From Chloroflexota bacterium (lineage in GTDB: Bacteria; Chloroflexota; UBA11872), in NCBI GenBank assembly GCA_028873795.1, contig JAPPNP010000076.1, positions 1-32,040 of the forward strand: a stretch of 32,040 nt of DNA, given 5' to 3'. Position 1 is the stretch's first letter. Every line of letters starts with the position of its first letter. Position numbers and translations under genes: made by a program. The notes below the pieces were generated by a model, which worked only from the letters and a program-made list of their open reading frames with translations, made no database searches and was not told where the DNA came from. This document shows positions 7,852-15,369 of the stretch, one piece after another.

Positions 7852-8667
7852 TCAGCCGCCCTGGACCAGCACGCGGCGCACGAGTCGCAGCCAGAGGATT
7901 CGGCCGGCCACGATCAGGCCCACGCCCCACGCCGCCTGAACGCCGAGGGCGGCAAGCGCATCGAGGCCTTCCAGCCGTCCGATGTAGATCAGGGTTGGGG
8001 AAGAAACCATCGCGTGGAACGGAAACACCAGCGCGAGGGCGCCCAGCCATGCCGGGAGCAGCGTAAGGGGAACCAGTCCGCCGCTGAGCAGTTCCTGCAC
8101 GGCCACCCGAAACATATTGATACCCGGTGATTGGGTGACGACGATGGTGAGGGCGGCCATCAGGTAGTGAAAGCCAGCGGCCACCAGCCAGCCCAGCGCC
8201 ACGCTCAGGACAAACAGCAGCGCCTGCACCCCGGAATGCGGGTCGCCGATGACGCCGGTGAGCCGGAAGACGAGCCACGTCGGCAGCGCGACCATTAGCG
8301 TGTCGACGGCAAACACGCCCAGCCACTGCGCGTAGCGCAGCACCTGGTTATCGATGGGCCGAACGAGGTCCATCGCAATCTCGCCGGAGTCCACGCTACC
8401 CATGGCCTTGTAGAAGAGCTGCCGGTTGGCATGGCTCATTCGGGCCAGGCTCACGACCTGCGCGACGGCGATGTAGGTGGCCAGCTCCCCCGCCGTGAAG
8501 GCGGCTTGCGTCGCATCCGAGTTCTGCCGGATTGCGCCCCAGAGATTCACCAGAATCCACGTATTGAGCAGGGTGATTCCCAGACTCATGAAAAACCCGA
8601 AGCGAAGCGCCAGGCTGACCTTGACGTACGACCACGCAACGGCGGTGAGCGTGGCGAGTCTCCGCAC
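7852..8667 (-). CDS. ABC-2 permease, copy A1
   Basis: This 271-aa ABC-2 exporter permease (ABC2_membrane_6/DUF990 type) has about six hydrophobic segments and no enzyme motifs. It closely matches permease A2 (10679-11494) along its length; shared blocks include V-A-W-S-Y-V-K-V-S-L-A, S-L-A-R-M-S-H-A-N-R-Q and D-L-V-R-P-I-D-N-Q-V-L-R-Y. The start is GTG 8667, nine bases after the ATPase stop, with no strong ribosome-binding site, so translation is probably coupled. It should pair with B1 as a heterodimeric pore driven by the ATPase at 8677-9678. Family members are annotated as uncharacterised drug, lipid or polymer exporters; the substrate here is unknown. Confidence 0.88.
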   Translation of the reverse strand: MRRLATLTAVAWSYVKVSLALRFGFFMSLGITLLNTWILVNLWGAIRQNSDATQAAFTAGELATYIAVAQVVSLARMSHANRQLFYKAMGSVDSGEIAMDLVRPIDNQVLRYAQWLGVFAVDTLMVALPTWLVFRLTGVIGDPHSGVQALLFVLSVALGWLVAAGFHYLMAALTIVVTQSPGINMFRVAVQELLSGGLVPLTLLPAWLGALALVFPFHAMVSSPTLIYIGRLEGLDALAALGVQAAWGVGLIVAGRILWLRLVRRVLVQGG

Positions 8668-8676
8668 GAGGCCGAG

Positions 8677-9678
8677 CTACTCGACGCCGTGCTGGTAGAC
8701 GCTGAGGATCACGTCCTCGATCGGCGGATCGAGCACCGTGATGCTTCGCAGCCGGGCAGTTTCCATGATGAGGCTGACGGCGCTCACGATGTCTTCGGCG
8801 GCGCCGATCCCCGACACTCGCAGGCGAGTGCCTTCGACCGCGATGGCGGCGCTCGGCCAGCGTTCGGCCAGCCTGGCGCGCGTGGCATTCGCGGATCCAT
8901 CGGCCAACTCGGCCTGGATCGAGCGCGACGAGGCGTGGCGGTTCAGCAGGTGCTCGAGCGATCCGTCATAGATGAGCGCGCCCTCGTTGAGCACCACCAC
9001 GCGCTCGCAAAGCTCTTGGATGTCCGAGAGATCGTGGGTGGTGAGGATGATTGCGGTTTGGTGCTCCTGGCTGATGGAGCGGATGAACTCGCGGATCGCG
9101 TGCTTCCCCTCGATGTCGAGGCCAATCGTCGGCTCGTCCAGGTAGACGACGCGGGGACGGTGCAGGAACGCCGCCGCCAACTCGCAGCGCATGCGCTGGC
9201 CGAGACTGAGCGTCCGCACGGACTGGCGCATCAGCTCATCGAGCCCCAGCAGATCGGAAAGCTCCCGCAGCCGCGCCTCGTAATCCGCCTGGCTCAAGCC
9301 GTAGACCTTGCGCAGCAACGCATAGGCGTCGATGGGCGGCAGGTCCCACAGCAGGTGCGACCGCTGGCCGAACAACACGCCGATGTTGCGCGCGTTGTCG
9401 ATGCGGCGCTTGAAGGGGTCGAGCCCCAGGATCCGGGCGTCGCCGGACGTCGGGTAGAGCACGCCCGCCAGGATCTTGACCGTCGTCGATTTGCCGGCGC
9501 CATTTGGTCCCAGCAAGCCGACGATCTCGCCTTCGGCCACGTCGAACGACACGTCGTCCACGCCGCGAATCTCGCGGTATTGCGGCGCGACGAACGACCG
9601 CAGCCACCCGAGGCGTCCGGAGCGGCGCCGCTCGACTCGATACGTCTTGGTCAGGCCGTTGGCCTCGATTGCCGCGAT
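8677..9678 (-). CDS. ABC-2 exporter ATPase (probable ATC start)
   Basis: This is the ATP-binding subunit of the exporter, of the DrrA-like/COG4586 type. With start 9678 it has 333 aa. The A-loop Tyr13 lies in L-T-K-T-Y-R-V; Walker A G-P-N-G-A-G-K-S is at 57-64, the Q-loop Gln at 105, signature L-S-L-G-Q at 157-161, Walker B V-V-Y-L-D-E-P at 177-183 and H-loop His at 215. A C-terminal regulatory domain follows from about 250. The first ATG/GTG/TTG in frame is GTG 9561, which would remove the first strand and A-loop. The conserved sequence extends to an ATC at 9678, preceded by GAGG with 5-bp spacing, and the same context survives at the scar near 11556. I therefore prefer ATC; GTG 9561 is the conventional alternative. 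Confidence 0.87.
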   Translation of the reverse strand: MAAIEANGLTKTYRVERRRSGRLGWLRSFVAPQYREIRGVDDVSFDVAEGEIVGLLGPNGAGKSTTVKILAGVLYPTSGDARILGLDPFKRRIDNARNIGVLFGQRSHLLWDLPPIDAYALLRKVYGLSQADYEARLRELSDLLGLDELMRQSVRTLSLGQRMRCELAAAFLHRPRVVYLDEPTIGLDIEGKHAIREFIRSISQEHQTAIILTTHDLSDIQELCERVVVLNEGALIYDGSLEHLLNRHASSRSIQAELADGSANATRARLAERWPSAAIAVEGTRLRVSGIGAAEDIVSAVSLIMETARLRSITVLDPPIEDVILSVYQHGVE

Positions 9679-9687
9679 GGGAACCTC
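9676..9687 (-). promoter_or_regulatory. Ribosome-binding site and non-canonical ATC start of the ATPase
   Basis: GAGG at 9684-9687 is followed by the 5-bp spacer TTCCC and then ATC (9678-9676). No ATG, GTG or TTG lies in frame between here and the upstream TGA at 9771-9769. The same GGAGG-TTCCC-ATC-GCG arrangement is present at 11554-11567, arguing against a sequencing error in the start codon. Confidence 0.5.
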
Positions 9688-9797
9688 ACTTTGCCGCTGC
9701 CGGTCGGAATCCGGGCCGCCGCCGATTCGGCGCCCAACTTTCAGCCTACTCCCCGCCGCGATGAGGCGTCAGCGGGTTCCATCGAATCCGGGCGCCG

Positions 9798-9822
9798 CGC
9801 CGAGAACGCTGAAATCTCGGCG
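9798..9822. terminator. Hairpin between the two ABC-2 modules
   Basis: An 8-bp stem (9798-9805 with 9815-9822) surrounds a 9-base loop. A smaller 6-bp stem lies at 9844-9858, just after the permease B2 stop. There is no T-run. They may separate transcription of the two modules. Nothing else is seen in the gap 9679-9872. Confidence 0.4.
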
Positions 9823-9872
9823 TCCCGACCATCCAACTGAAGCCAGCGGCGTCCGCTGCCGCCGGAGATGTT

Positions 9873-10676
9873 CTAGGAAGCTCCCCACATCTCCGGGGTG
9901 CCGACCGACTGATACTTGCGGAAGGCGAATCGAAGCATCACGAGACCCCCGGCCATCATGATCGCCGCCACCGGGAGCCCCAGGATGCCCGGCATTAGGT
10001 ACTCGTCCGGCCGCAGGGCGAACGCGGCGGGATAGAACACCGTGAACGCCAGCGGAATGGCCGTCAATACGCCTCGGAGCGGCTGGTCCATCACGTCGAT
10101 GGGGTACCTCGAGTGATCGGTGAAGGCGGCGATTCCGTGCGATAGCACGCGAGACCGCGTGAACCAGGCCGCCAGGCAGAAGAGCATCAGCCGCATGCCA
10201 ATGAACACCAAGCCAGTGCTCAGAAGGGCGACTGCCAGCAGCCCCATCTGTCCGGCGCTTCCCAGAATTCCTGTGTTCGCCGCCGACACGATCGCCACGC
10301 TGAGCATGACGACAACCAAGCTGACATAGCGCGGCTGGGTCGCCACCGTATTGGCCCACAGCACGATCGGGGCCGGTCTGACACGGACGTAGTCGAGGTC
10401 TCCTTCGTGGAAATAGCGGTCAATCACCGTCGGAAAGACGAAGAGCAGGTTCCCGACGCTCTCGGCGAGCATGGCCGTGGCCCACATGAGCGTGATCTCC
10501 CACGGTCCCCATTGACCCAATTGTGGCGTGACCGTGAATAGCAAGGCGACGACCAGCAGTCGTATGACCCGGTATCCCAGATCGCCCAGAATCATCGCGA
10601 GGGCGTCCACGCGGTATTGCGCCAGCCGCTTGAGGGTCAGCCGCAGACCCTCGACATATATCCAGGCCCAGCGCAC
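9873..10676 (-). CDS. ABC-2 permease, copy B2
   Basis: This intact 267-aa ABC2_membrane_6-type permease is the paralogue of B1. Shared blocks include I-Y-V-E-G, T-P-Q-L-G-Q-W, R-V-R-P-x-P-I-V-L-W-A-N and Q-P-L-R-G-V-L-T-A-I-P. The conserved end K-Y-Q-S-V-G-T-P-E-M-W-G-A-S runs to TAG at 9873. The start is GTG 10676, two bases after the A2 stop, the same architecture as A1/B1; the open frame to 10757 is a read-through of the A2 end. Because its own ATPase gene is deleted, this permease pair must borrow an ATPase, plausibly the one encoded immediately downstream, or be non-functional. The lack of frame damage suggests it is still under selection. Confidence 0.88.
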   Translation of the reverse strand: MRWAWIYVEGLRLTLKRLAQYRVDALAMILGDLGYRVIRLLVVALLFTVTPQLGQWGPWEITLMWATAMLAESVGNLLFVFPTVIDRYFHEGDLDYVRVRPAPIVLWANTVATQPRYVSLVVVMLSVAIVSAANTGILGSAGQMGLLAVALLSTGLVFIGMRLMLFCLAAWFTRSRVLSHGIAAFTDHSRYPIDVMDQPLRGVLTAIPLAFTVFYPAAFALRPDEYLMPGILGLPVAAIMMAGGLVMLRFAFRKYQSVGTPEMWGAS

Positions 10677-10678
10677 CG

Positions 10679-11494
10679 TCAGCCTCCCTGGACCAGCACG
10701 CGGCGCACGAGCTGCATCCAGAGCAAGCGACCGCCCACGATCAAGCCAAGCCCCCACGCCGCCTGAATGCCCAGAGCTGCCAGCGCGTCAAGGCCTTGCA
10801 GATGACCGATGTAGATCAGCGTCGGGGAGGACACCATGGCATGAAACGGAAAGACCACCGCCGCCGTTGCCAGCCAGCCCGGCATCAGTGCCAGTGGGAT
10901 GAAGCCGCCTCCCAGCACTTCCTGCAGCGCCACTCGCATCAGGTTGACGCCCGGCGTCTGGGTAATCACCAGTGTCAGGGCGGCTAGCAAGTAGTGGAAG
11001 CCCGCCGCCACCAGCCAGCCCAGCGCCACGCTCACGGCAAACAGCCCCGCCTGCACGCCGGAATGCGGATTGCCGACGATGCCGGTGAGGCGGAACACCA
11101 GCCAGGTCGGGACGGCCACCATCAGCGCATCCACGGCGAATACGCCCAGCCACTGCGAGTAGCGCAAGACCTGATTGTCGATCGGACGCACCAGGTCCAT
11201 GGCGATCTCGCCCGTATGTACGTGGCGCAGGGCTTGGTAGAAAAACTGCCGATTCGCGTGGCTCATTCGCGCCAGGCTCACGACCTGGGCGATGACGATG
11301 TAGGTTGCCAGCTCCGCCGCCGTGAACTCGGCTTGCGCCTCGACCGAATTCTGGCGAATCGCGGCCCACAGCCCTACAAGAATCCACGTCGTGAGCAAAG
11401 TGATCGCCAGGCTCATGAAGAACCCGATGCGGCGCGCCAGGCTGACCTTGACGTACGACCACGCGACGGCAATGGGAAGGGTCGCTGCTTGCAT
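10679..11494 (-). CDS. ABC-2 permease, copy A2
   Basis: This 271-aa paralogue of permease A1 has the same length, the same start motif (A-V-A-W-S-Y-V-K-V-S-L-A) and the same end (R-R-V-L-V-Q-G-G). It starts at ATG 11494, eight bases after the stop of the ATPase remnant, closely mirroring the A1/ATPase spacing. The longer open frame to 11782 has no family similarity and runs through the scar in another frame, so I discard it. It should form a heterodimer with B2. It is the first full gene of the minus-strand exporter cluster, divergent from ferritin; the 167 bp between the scar and the ferritin start must hold the promoters, but I cannot pick convincing boxes. Confidence 0.87.
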   Translation of the reverse strand: MQAATLPIAVAWSYVKVSLARRIGFFMSLAITLLTTWILVGLWAAIRQNSVEAQAEFTAAELATYIVIAQVVSLARMSHANRQFFYQALRHVHTGEIAMDLVRPIDNQVLRYSQWLGVFAVDALMVAVPTWLVFRLTGIVGNPHSGVQAGLFAVSVALGWLVAAGFHYLLAALTLVITQTPGVNLMRVALQEVLGGGFIPLALMPGWLATAAVVFPFHAMVSSPTLIYIGHLQGLDALAALGIQAAWGLGLIVGGRLLWMQLVRRVLVQGG

Positions 11495-11502
11495 CGGCCG
11501 CG

Positions 11503-11556
11503 CTATGCCGCGCCGTGCCGGTAGACACCCGGGATCAGGTCCTCGATCGGCGCGAT
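11503..11556 (-). pseudogene. Deletion scar of an ABC ATPase gene (module 2)
   Basis: These 54 bp join the very beginning and the very end of an ATPase gene like that at 8677-9678. The left part (G-A-G-G-T-T-C-C-C-A-T-C-G-C-G) matches the ATPase start context. The right part encodes P-I-E-D-L-I-P-G-V-Y-R-H-G-A-A-stop, matching the intact ATPase end P-I-E-D-V-I-L-S-V-Y-Q-H-G-V-E-stop. The intact gene has ATCGAGG both at codons 4-6 and near its end, so recombination between these short direct repeats explains a deletion of about 950 bp that keeps frame. The remnant encodes only 17 residues and cannot hydrolyse ATP. Confidence 0.82.
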
Positions 11557-11723
11557 GGGAACCTCCCGTGTGCTTGCGGTCGGGGGACTTCGCGCAGCCG
11601 TGAATGCCGCGCAATACATTGAGCGTACTCCGCGCCGCGCTCAACGGTGACCGTGACTCCGATGCGCCGTGGCGTTCCTTGCCTAGAATTGCGCGAACCC
11701 GCGCGAAATCTGGAGACCCGCAA

Positions 11724-12260
11724 ATGCCGATGAACGACGACCTGGCCGACGCACTGAACGCGCAGATCACGCACGAGTTCAACGCCTCCTATATCTACCT
11801 GGGGATGGCGGCCTACTTCGAATCCCTGGACCTCGACGGCTTCGCCGGCTGGATGCGGGCGCAGAGCACGGAGGAGTGGGACCACGGGATGCGCATCTTC
11901 AACCACCTGGCCGCTCGGGACGTTCCCATCGCGCTGGCGGCGCTGCTCAAGCCCAAGTCGGGCTATGACGACCCGCAAGCCGCCATTGCGGCCGCGCTCG
12001 CCTACGAGCAGGGCAACACCCGCGCCGTCAACGCGCTCTATGCCAGGTCGGTCGAGTGCGGCGACTATCAGGCCAAGTCGCTGATGGACTGGTTCGTCAA
12101 CGAGCAAATCGAGGAAGAGGACACCCTACGCACACTGCTCAGCCAGCTCAAGATCGCGGGCGGGGACGGAGCAGGGCTGCTGATCCTCGATCGCGAGCTT
12201 GGCGCCCGGCAGCCGGCGGAGCCGGGCGGCGAGGACATGGGCGGCGATACCGCGGGATAG
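11724..12260 (+). CDS. Non-haem ferritin (FtnA-like)
   Basis: This 178-aa iron-storage subunit should assemble into a 24-mer cage that oxidises and stores iron in the cytoplasm. By comparison with E. coli FtnA, ferroxidase ligands are present: Glu18, Glu51 and His54 (T-E-E-W-D-H), Glu95, and the N-E-Q-I-E-E-E stretch with Glu127, Gln128 and Glu130/131. The final helix region G-G-D-G-A-G-L-L-I-L-D-R-E-L is typical. ATG 11724 is chosen because GGAG lies 8 bases upstream and homology begins there; the frame extends to 11604 without family similarity. It is a single gene, divergent from the ABC cluster. Downstream 12261-12498 holds a GC hairpin near 12271-12294 (possible terminator) and a dispersed repeat. 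Confidence 0.93.
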   Translation: MPMNDDLADALNAQITHEFNASYIYLGMAAYFESLDLDGFAGWMRAQSTEEWDHGMRIFNHLAARDVPIALAALLKPKSGYDDPQAAIAAALAYEQGNTRAVNALYARSVECGDYQAKSLMDWFVNEQIEEEDTLRTLLSQLKIAGGDGAGLLILDRELGARQPAEPGGEDMGGDTAG

Positions 12261-12315
12261 GCGGGGTTCCCCGGGGGTGTCCTTTCCCCCACGGGAGACC
12301 TCAGAACAGATGTAG

Positions 12316-12336
12316 GGGCGGGTTTCAAACCCGCCC
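12316..12336. repeat. GC-rich hairpin repeat
   Basis: A 10-bp perfect stem (GGGCGGGTTT with AAACCCGCCC) surrounds a single C and is preceded by GTAG. It belongs to the same family as 2761-2781 and 16453-16480. It lies between ferritin and the PhyH gene. Confidence 0.7.
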
Positions 12337-12498
12337 GGCTTGCTAATGAACAGGTTCAGCTGCCGGTGGATTCCCGCGCTGCGTGCTGTCATGCCGCCTG
12401 TGGATAGCAAAGCAGCCAAATATCCGGCCACGGACGCTCGCGCGTGCGTCATAATTCGGCATTAGCACGGGTCGAATAGCGATTAAGGTGGGGATCAC

Positions 12499-13632
12499 AT
12501 GGTGTCCATTACCCCGAGCGTGCCGCAGCTGGAGCCGCTTCCCGAACGGAAAGTCACGGCCGTCCCGACCGTGCCGCAAGTGCCGGCGCTGACCGAAAGT
12601 CAGATCACCCAGTTCAAGCGCGATGGGTTTCTTGTGCTGCCGGGAGCCCTCGATCAGGAGCTTTGCCGCCGCGCGCGGGACGATATGTGGGAGGCGATCG
12701 GCACCTATCTCCCGCGGATGAAGCGCGGCGATCCGTCCACGTGGACGCCGATCACCGACGAGGAAAAGACCAACTTCCCGGTCGCCTATCACGGCGGGCA
12801 GCCCTATTTCGGCGGCGGCGGAACGCGGTACTACGTGCGCAACGGCACCAAGGACTTCATGCTCGACCTGGGTCCACGGGCGCTGTGGACCGTGGCGGAG
12901 CAGCTCCTGGGCAAGGGCACCGTGGTGTGGCCGGCCGGGCGCGACGAGACCGGAAGCACCAGCGGCCCCTGCCTGATGAGCGACGAGTCGATGGAGGTGC
13001 TGTACGGCCAAGACCTAGAAACCTGGCCCTCTCTGCCCACGTTCCAGACGCAAACCCTGCGCCTGCCGCAGCAGGGGATCGAGCTCCTCACCGGGCAGGG
13101 CACGCGCGGCCTCTACTGCACGCTGCCGAATAGCCCGGACCCAGGGCCCAACTGGCGCGGCGCGCATTCCGACGGCTCGTCCTACGGCCGCTTCCGGCTC
13201 AACTTCGCGGCCTACATTGACGACCTGCCGCCCGCTTCCGGCGGCTTCACCGTGTGGCCGGGCAGCCATACGCGGATCTGGGAGCACCACTGGAAGACGT
13301 TTCACGCCGGTGAAACACACGTTGGACGGCGCCACAACTCGCGCAAGCTGGGGGGCCACGAACGCATAGCCGATCCCATCGTCGAAGCGGTGAAGGCCGA
13401 CACGGAGGCGGTCGACACCTACGGCCCGACGGGTTCTGTGGTGCTGTGGCACCACAAGATCCTGCACGTGCCCGGCCAGAACACGTCCAACGACGTGATC
13501 CGCCAGGCCACGATCTATGGATACATGAAGTCGCCCGAAAGCCTCTCCGACGAGATGGCCATGACCGACGCGGGCGGCGACATCTGGCGCGACTGGTCGG
13601 ACGAGGTGCGCGCGATCGACGCGGGGGGCTGA
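12499..13632 (+). CDS. Phytanoyl-CoA dioxygenase (PhyH) family protein
   Basis: This 377-aa protein is a predicted Fe(II)/2-oxoglutarate-dependent oxygenase. The N-terminal family segment F-K-R-D-G-F-L-V-L-P-G-A-L lies at 39-51. The iron-binding triad is visible: H223-x-D225 in A-H-S-D-G, and His323 in I-L-H-V-P-G-Q-N, with Arg335 as the likely 2-oxoglutarate carboxylate ligand. S-G-G-F-T-V-W-P-G-S-H (247-257) is a typical core strand. It is longer than many bacterial members, with a large insert around 75-215. The family hydroxylates lipids, halogenated compounds and small metabolites; the substrate is unknown here. ATG 12499 follows an AAGGTGGGG purine stretch at suitable spacing. It has no obvious operon partner; repeats flank both sides. 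Confidence 0.9.
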   Translation: MVSITPSVPQLEPLPERKVTAVPTVPQVPALTESQITQFKRDGFLVLPGALDQELCRRARDDMWEAIGTYLPRMKRGDPSTWTPITDEEKTNFPVAYHGGQPYFGGGGTRYYVRNGTKDFMLDLGPRALWTVAEQLLGKGTVVWPAGRDETGSTSGPCLMSDESMEVLYGQDLETWPSLPTFQTQTLRLPQQGIELLTGQGTRGLYCTLPNSPDPGPNWRGAHSDGSSYGRFRLNFAAYIDDLPPASGGFTVWPGSHTRIWEHHWKTFHAGETHVGRRHNSRKLGGHERIADPIVEAVKADTEAVDTYGPTGSVVLWHHKILHVPGQNTSNDVIRQATIYGYMKSPESLSDEMAMTDAGGDIWRDWSDEVRAIDAGG

Positions 13633-13655
13633 GGCCCCGCCTGCAACCGCGATGA

Positions 13656-13710
13656 GGGCAGCCACAAGGGCTGCCCCTACGTGCACCAATTCCCTGTAGG
13701 GGCGCCCCTA
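13656..13710 (-). repeat. Composite palindromic repeat, copy 2 (inverted)
   Basis: This is the inverted copy of the element at 37-92. The hairpin arms GGGCAGCC/GGCTGCCC are at 13656-13676 and the perfect palindrome TAGGGGCGCCCCTA at 13697-13710, with a spacer of about the same length but different sequence. It lies 24 bp after the PhyH stop. Confidence 0.75.
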
Positions 13711-13807
13711 GTGGGCGCCCTCCGGAATCGATCCGAGCGCGTCGATCTGGGGTGACGTGGTCCCACTGCTACCGTGGCCGAATCGGACCGAATCCCAAGG
13801 ACGCCGC

Positions 13808-14869
13808 GTGACCTCGGACTTGCAGCGTTGCGTCGCTGAATTCGAGCGGCAGGCGGCGGCGGACGCCGCGACGGCTGACCACTCGCTGCTGGCGGACGGC
13901 TTGGCCGCCTTCGAGCGCCTGCCGCCGGACCAGCGCCTTGCATCAGACAACGTCCGAGCCGCGGCCAAACTCTTCATCCATCTGCGCAAGCGAGCCGAGA
14001 CTGTCGACTTGCTCACCGAATATCTGGCGCAAGACCTGGAAACCGAGGACGAGGAGTGGGCGCGCTGGGAGCGCACCGACAACCTGGCGCTCATGCGCCG
14101 CTTCGAGGAGACGGTGGAAGCGCAACGCGACGACTACGCCTGGGCGAAGGAACGACTCGAACCGCACCGTTGGCTCCCGGTCATGTACGACGGCACGCAG
14201 GCCCTGGCGTGGTGGGGAAGTGGGCAGGTGGGCGACTGGCTGGCCATCGTGCACGAGTTGCGCGCCGCCGTTCCCGTCGACGAGCGAACGCGCACGGACT
14301 GGTTTGTGCTCAACCGCACCGAAGTGGCGATGCTTGCGCAAGCCGAGCGGATCGACGACGCGCTGGCCGCCGCTGACCGGGTGGGCGCGCTGGCCGATTG
14401 CTTTCCCGCGTGGGAGCAGGCCGAAGGCGTGCGCCTGGAGGCGGAATTCACGCGCATGACCGTGCTCACACGGGCTGGTCGCGACGAGGAGTTTGACGCC
14501 GTGTCCGACCGCGTGATCGCGCGGCTGGCCGCGTTCCAGACCAACTACGCGGACGCCGCCCAAGGCCCGCAGCAATACGGGATGCTCTGTCACAACGCCG
14601 CCAGCCGCCTCTATTTCGCGAAGCGCTACGAGCGCGCGGCGCGGCTGTTTCGGGAGGCGACGCGGGGAAATGCACCCAATCTCACCTACATCTGGCTGGC
14701 TGCGTGCGAATGGGCGTCCAACCGGGACCGCGGCGAGGTCATGGACCTGCTTCGCGAGGCGGCCAAGCGCGATCCCTCGGGGTCCGTCTGGCGGCAAGTC
14801 CAGCGACTGCCCGAGCTCGCCGACCTCGCGGACGACGAGGAAGTCATGGCAGCCGCTGCGGATGCGTAG
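13808..14869 (+). CDS. Helical-repeat (TPR-like) protein of unknown function
   Basis: I do not recognise this 353-aa protein. It is rich in Ala, Glu, Arg and Leu, with no signal peptide, membrane segment or Cys motif, and appears all-helical. The block Y-G-M-L-C-H-N-A-A-S-R-L-Y-F-A-K-R-Y-E-R followed by A-A-R-L-F-R-E-A-T has the spacing of a tetratricopeptide repeat, and earlier segments (around 60-85 and 185-225) have similar helix-pair character. A scaffold or protein-interaction role is plausible, but no partner can be named. The start is chosen as GTG 13808, with AAGGA 8 bases upstream; the frame also opens at GTG 13757 without such a site. A hairpin follows, then the Nudix gene on the same strand. 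Confidence 0.72.
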   Translation: MTSDLQRCVAEFERQAAADAATADHSLLADGLAAFERLPPDQRLASDNVRAAAKLFIHLRKRAETVDLLTEYLAQDLETEDEEWARWERTDNLALMRRFEETVEAQRDDYAWAKERLEPHRWLPVMYDGTQALAWWGSGQVGDWLAIVHELRAAVPVDERTRTDWFVLNRTEVAMLAQAERIDDALAAADRVGALADCFPAWEQAEGVRLEAEFTRMTVLTRAGRDEEFDAVSDRVIARLAAFQTNYADAAQGPQQYGMLCHNAASRLYFAKRYERAARLFREATRGNAPNLTYIWLAACEWASNRDRGEVMDLLREAAKRDPSGSVWRQVQRLPELADLADDEEVMAAAADA

Positions 14870-14878
14870 GCATTTAGC

Positions 14879-14907
14879 ATTGAGCCTGCCCCGCGTCCGG
14901 GCTCAAT
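14879..14907. terminator. Hairpin between the TPR-like and Nudix genes
   Basis: An 8-bp perfect stem (ATTGAGCC with GGCTCAAT) surrounds a 13-base GC-rich loop, starting 9 bp after the upstream stop codon. There is no T-run, so termination strength is uncertain. Confidence 0.45.
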
Positions 14908-14926
14908 CACGGACTAGCGCCGACGC

Positions 14927-15280
14927 ATGAGCGGTCGTCTCCGCCGCCGCGCAACCGTGGTCGTATATCGGAGTGGGAAGGTGCTACTGGTCAGTGACAA
15001 GGCGGGCCGGTTCTTGTTGCCCGGCGGGGGCATCAAGCCGGGAGAGCAACCGATGGCGGCGGCCGTCCGGGAGCTGCATGAAGAAACGGCACTGACGGCC
15101 AAACGAGCGGAGTATCTGTTTACTTGGGAAAGCTCCACCAACCGCCATTTCGTCTTCCTCGTCGAGGCGAACGGCGACGTGGAAATCGGCCCCGAGATTG
15201 GGGAATTCCACTGGTGGGACCAGCGGGAGCCCGTGCCGTCCTACCCGCATGTGCGGACCGTCCTCGAGCGCCTGAGTTAG
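14927..15280 (+). CDS. Nudix hydrolase
   Basis: This 117-aa single-domain enzyme should hydrolyse a nucleoside diphosphate linked to another group, using Mg2+ or Mn2+. The Nudix box runs from Gly34 to Leu56: G-x5-E40-x7-R48-E-L-x-E52-E53-T-A-L. The metal-binding REL-x-EE core is intact, but the usual Gly after E-E-T is Ala55, a mild deviation. Substrate specificity cannot be read from the sequence; short stand-alone Nudix proteins of this size act on oxidised nucleotides, ADP-ribose, diadenosine polyphosphates and others. ATG 14927 starts cleanly at the first beta strand. The 89 bp after it, before the convergent DapA-family gene, show nothing assignable. Confidence 0.9.
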   Translation: MSGRLRRRATVVVYRSGKVLLVSDKAGRFLLPGGGIKPGEQPMAAAVRELHEETALTAKRAEYLFTWESSTNRHFVFLVEANGDVEIGPEIGEFHWWDQREPVPSYPHVRTVLERLS

Positions 15281-15369
15281 CGACGCATCCGCTGTCCCTG
15301 CGAGGAGCCTTAGGTGTGGGCGCGTATGAGCCCCCGATCCAAGCCGACTCAGGCCAGATGCTCGACCAA

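Noticed and set aside
8431-9840. 469-codon plus-strand frame over the ABC ATPase
   Set aside because: It is antisense to a gene with all ABC motifs; no homology is visible.
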